Source: a virus. Taken from it: a DNA stretch of 28,109 nt. Under the pieces are notes generated by a model that was not told the origin of the DNA, searched no databases, and saw only the letters and a list, made by a program, of their open reading frames with translations. The position numbers and the translations under genes are program-made. This document shows positions 27,442 to 28,109 of the stretch, in pieces. The stretch lies in IMG/VR virus record IMGVR_UViG_3300005882_000015, positions 1-28,109 of that record. One strand, 5' to 3'. Every line of letters begins with the position of its first letter. Within the stretch, counting starts at the first letter, position 1.

Positions 27442-27515
27442 CTACCCATCACTATTCAAGAGAGCCCGGCTGGCAGCCGTCAGCCGGCTGTCTACCCTGT
27501 TATCGAGAGGTTCCC
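27442..27515 (+). promoter_or_regulatory. Short intergenic region with a hairpin before alpA
   Basis: This 74-base gap contains AGCCCGGCTG near 27464 and CAGCCGGCT near 27481, forming an imperfect hairpin with one bulged C. No clear promoter is visible. It may separate translation of the AlpA-like gene from the rest of the operon. Confidence 0.35.
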
Positions 27516-27776
27516 ATGACTTCCGCTGCCGCCCCGGCCACTGAGCATGACGACAACGTTGAGCGCGACGATGAGCTGGTATTCCTGACCACTCAGGACG
27601 TGATCGAGAAGACAGGCCTGTCCAGCACCACCCTTCAGCGCCGTCGCGGGAGCGACCCGGCCTTCCCCAAACCGGTGGTGCTGAGCTGGATCGGCAACCG
27701 CCCGCGCAGCATCCGCTGGGTGAAATCCGAGATCGAGGAATGGATGCGCCGCCAGCTGGATGGGCGTCCGGACTGA
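27516..27776 (+). CDS. AlpA-like DNA-binding regulator, probable excisionase
   Basis: An 86-residue protein with an AlpA/MerR-like winged helix at about 22-80: VFLTTQDVIEKTGLSSTTLQ, then SDPAFPKPVVLSW and SIRWVKSEIEEWMRRQL. The 'P-x-F-P-K-P' and 'R-x-S-E-I-E-x-W' elements are the family signature. Such proteins control prophage integrase genes or act as excisionases. It is the last gene before the host junction, where lambda has xis. It is set apart from the upstream operon by 74 bases. Confidence 0.88.
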   Translation: MTSAAAPATEHDDNVERDDELVFLTTQDVIEKTGLSSTTLQRRRGSDPAFPKPVVLSWIGNRPRSIRWVKSEIEEWMRRQLDGRPD

Positions 27777-27785
27777 TTCCCGCCC

Positions 27786-27803
27786 GCCCCCGCCTCAGGG
27801 GGC
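27786..27803 (+). terminator. Weak terminator-like hairpin after alpA
   Basis: GCCCCC 27786-27791 pairs with GGGGGC 27798-27803 around a 6-base loop. It lies 9 bases past the alpA stop. No T-run follows, so termination strength is doubtful. Confidence 0.45.
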
Positions 27804-27827
27804 TCACCATTCCAGCCCGCAACTTCT

Positions 27828-27876
27828 TGTATGGCGCCGTGTATGGCTCCTTCCCGCCAAGCAAAATCACCATACA
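27828..27876. repeat. Three TGTATGG motifs between alpA and the host gene; possible recombination-protein sites
   Basis: TGTATGG occurs at 27828-27834 and 27840-27846 in direct orientation (12-base period) and as CCATACA at 27870-27876. The stretch from 27777 to 27898 contains no gene. Clusters like this flank attachment sites as arm-type integrase or excisionase sites. The core attachment sequence itself cannot be named without the other end of the prophage. Confidence 0.48.
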
Positions 27877-27898
27877 CTTTCAGGTGATCCCACCACTG

Positions 27899-28109
27899 CT
27901 ATTCGACCAACTCGCGACGCACCAAAACCGCTGAATTCCTTGGAGTTATTGCCCTTCCCCTAGCCTCAAGATGGCACCTTGTGAAGGCTGCCCCAAAGAG
28001 GACGATAAGGGAGCTGTAGTAGACCCAGAGGAGGATCATCACCACCGAGCCCGCCGCCCCGTAGGTGGAGGCGGTGGCGGTGTGCGAGAGGTAGAGGGCG
28101 ATCATCGAG
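27899..28109 (-). CDS. yihY: Host YihY/BrkB-family membrane protein, C-terminal fragment
   Basis: About 69 residues are visible. STYGAAGSVVMILLWVYYSS and LIVLFGAAFTR match the last membrane segment and conserved end of the YihY/BrkB (formerly RNase BN) family. After GAAFTR the sequence (CHLEARGRAITPRNSAVLVRRELVE) is less family-like and its DNA is less GC-rich, so the 3' end may have been supplied by the phage at integration. The gene continues past the right edge. Confidence 0.82.
   Translation of the reverse strand, partial: SMIALYLSHTATASTYGAAGSVVMILLWVYYSSLIVLFGAAFTRCHLEARGRAITPRNSAVLVRRELVE

Larger units (their letters stand above)
1..27960. mobile_element. Lambda-like prophage, right-hand portion; left end outside window
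   Basis: Terminase subunits, CI/Cro-type regulators, an O/DnaC replication pair, nin-type genes, exonuclease/RecT/SSB and an AlpA-like protein form a continuous temperate-phage gene set. Genes point outward from a central repressor region near 10.6-13 kb. The right boundary is inferred, since host-like coding resumes on the minus strand near 27.9-28.0 kb; the exact junction is not defined. Structural genes are expected to the left of base 1. Confidence 0.93.

Noticed and set aside
1-28109. tRNA or rRNA genes
   Set aside because: No cloverleaf with a tRNA-like T-loop and no rRNA-like stretch was seen.

Overview
The window is one arm of an integrated temperate bacteriophage (prophage) and its junction with a bacterial chromosome. 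The DNA is GC-rich, genes are packed with 1-8 base overlaps, and the layout is that of a lambda-like phage in mirror image: a leftward early/replication/packaging operon, a divergent repressor-control region, and a long rightward recombination operon that ends at a host gene. The only host sequence seen is the 3' end of a YihY/BrkB-family membrane protein gene at the right edge. High GC, the gene families and the gammaproteobacterial look of FtsK-gamma, RdgC, NinB and YihY suggest a Halomonas-like gammaproteobacterium. That host assignment is inference.

Left arm, minus strand, read from 10572 down to 1: a Cro-like protein, an unrecognised 207-residue protein, a small helix-turn-helix protein, a KilA-N/ANT protein, a lambda O-like initiator with two palindromic iterons inside its gene, a DnaC-type helicase loader, a winged-helix-like protein, a nin-type recombination cluster (NinB, HNH protein, RuvC-like resolvase), a 65-residue protein, an XRE-type protein, terminase small and large subunits, a free-standing HNH-AP2 endonuclease, then an exported protein and two unrecognised proteins leading out of the window toward structural genes.

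Control region, 10573-13324: a divergent promoter region with three regularly spaced operator-like dyads; the plus-strand repressor gene followed by three lysogenically expressed candidates and a strong terminator; then a second promoter with two more copies of the operator, a boxA-like element and a run of strong RNA hairpins. This resembles a lambda pL-nutL arrangement. Small arginine-rich proteins nearby are candidates for an antiterminator.

Right arm, plus strand, 13325-27776: a small first gene, an intrinsic terminator, a cluster of tiny proteins (three with one membrane segment), a YqaJ-type exonuclease, RecT, SSB, unrecognised proteins, a cytosine-5 DNA methyltransferase with four internal repeats, a Dam-type adenine methyltransferase, an RdgC protein fused to an FtsK-gamma-like DNA-reading domain, a coiled-coil protein ending in an RNA polymerase alpha-CTD-like fold, a PD-(D/E)XK-like protein, a MazG-type nucleotide pyrophosphohydrolase fusion, small proteins, and an AlpA-like regulator/excisionase. 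Terminator-like hairpins recur between genes of this operon. No integrase is present between the AlpA-like gene and the host gene.

The most interesting points are the RdgC-FtsK-gamma fusion, the alpha-CTD-like phage protein, the operator/boxA/hairpin leader with intra-operon terminators, and the repeat-bearing cytosine methyltransferase.
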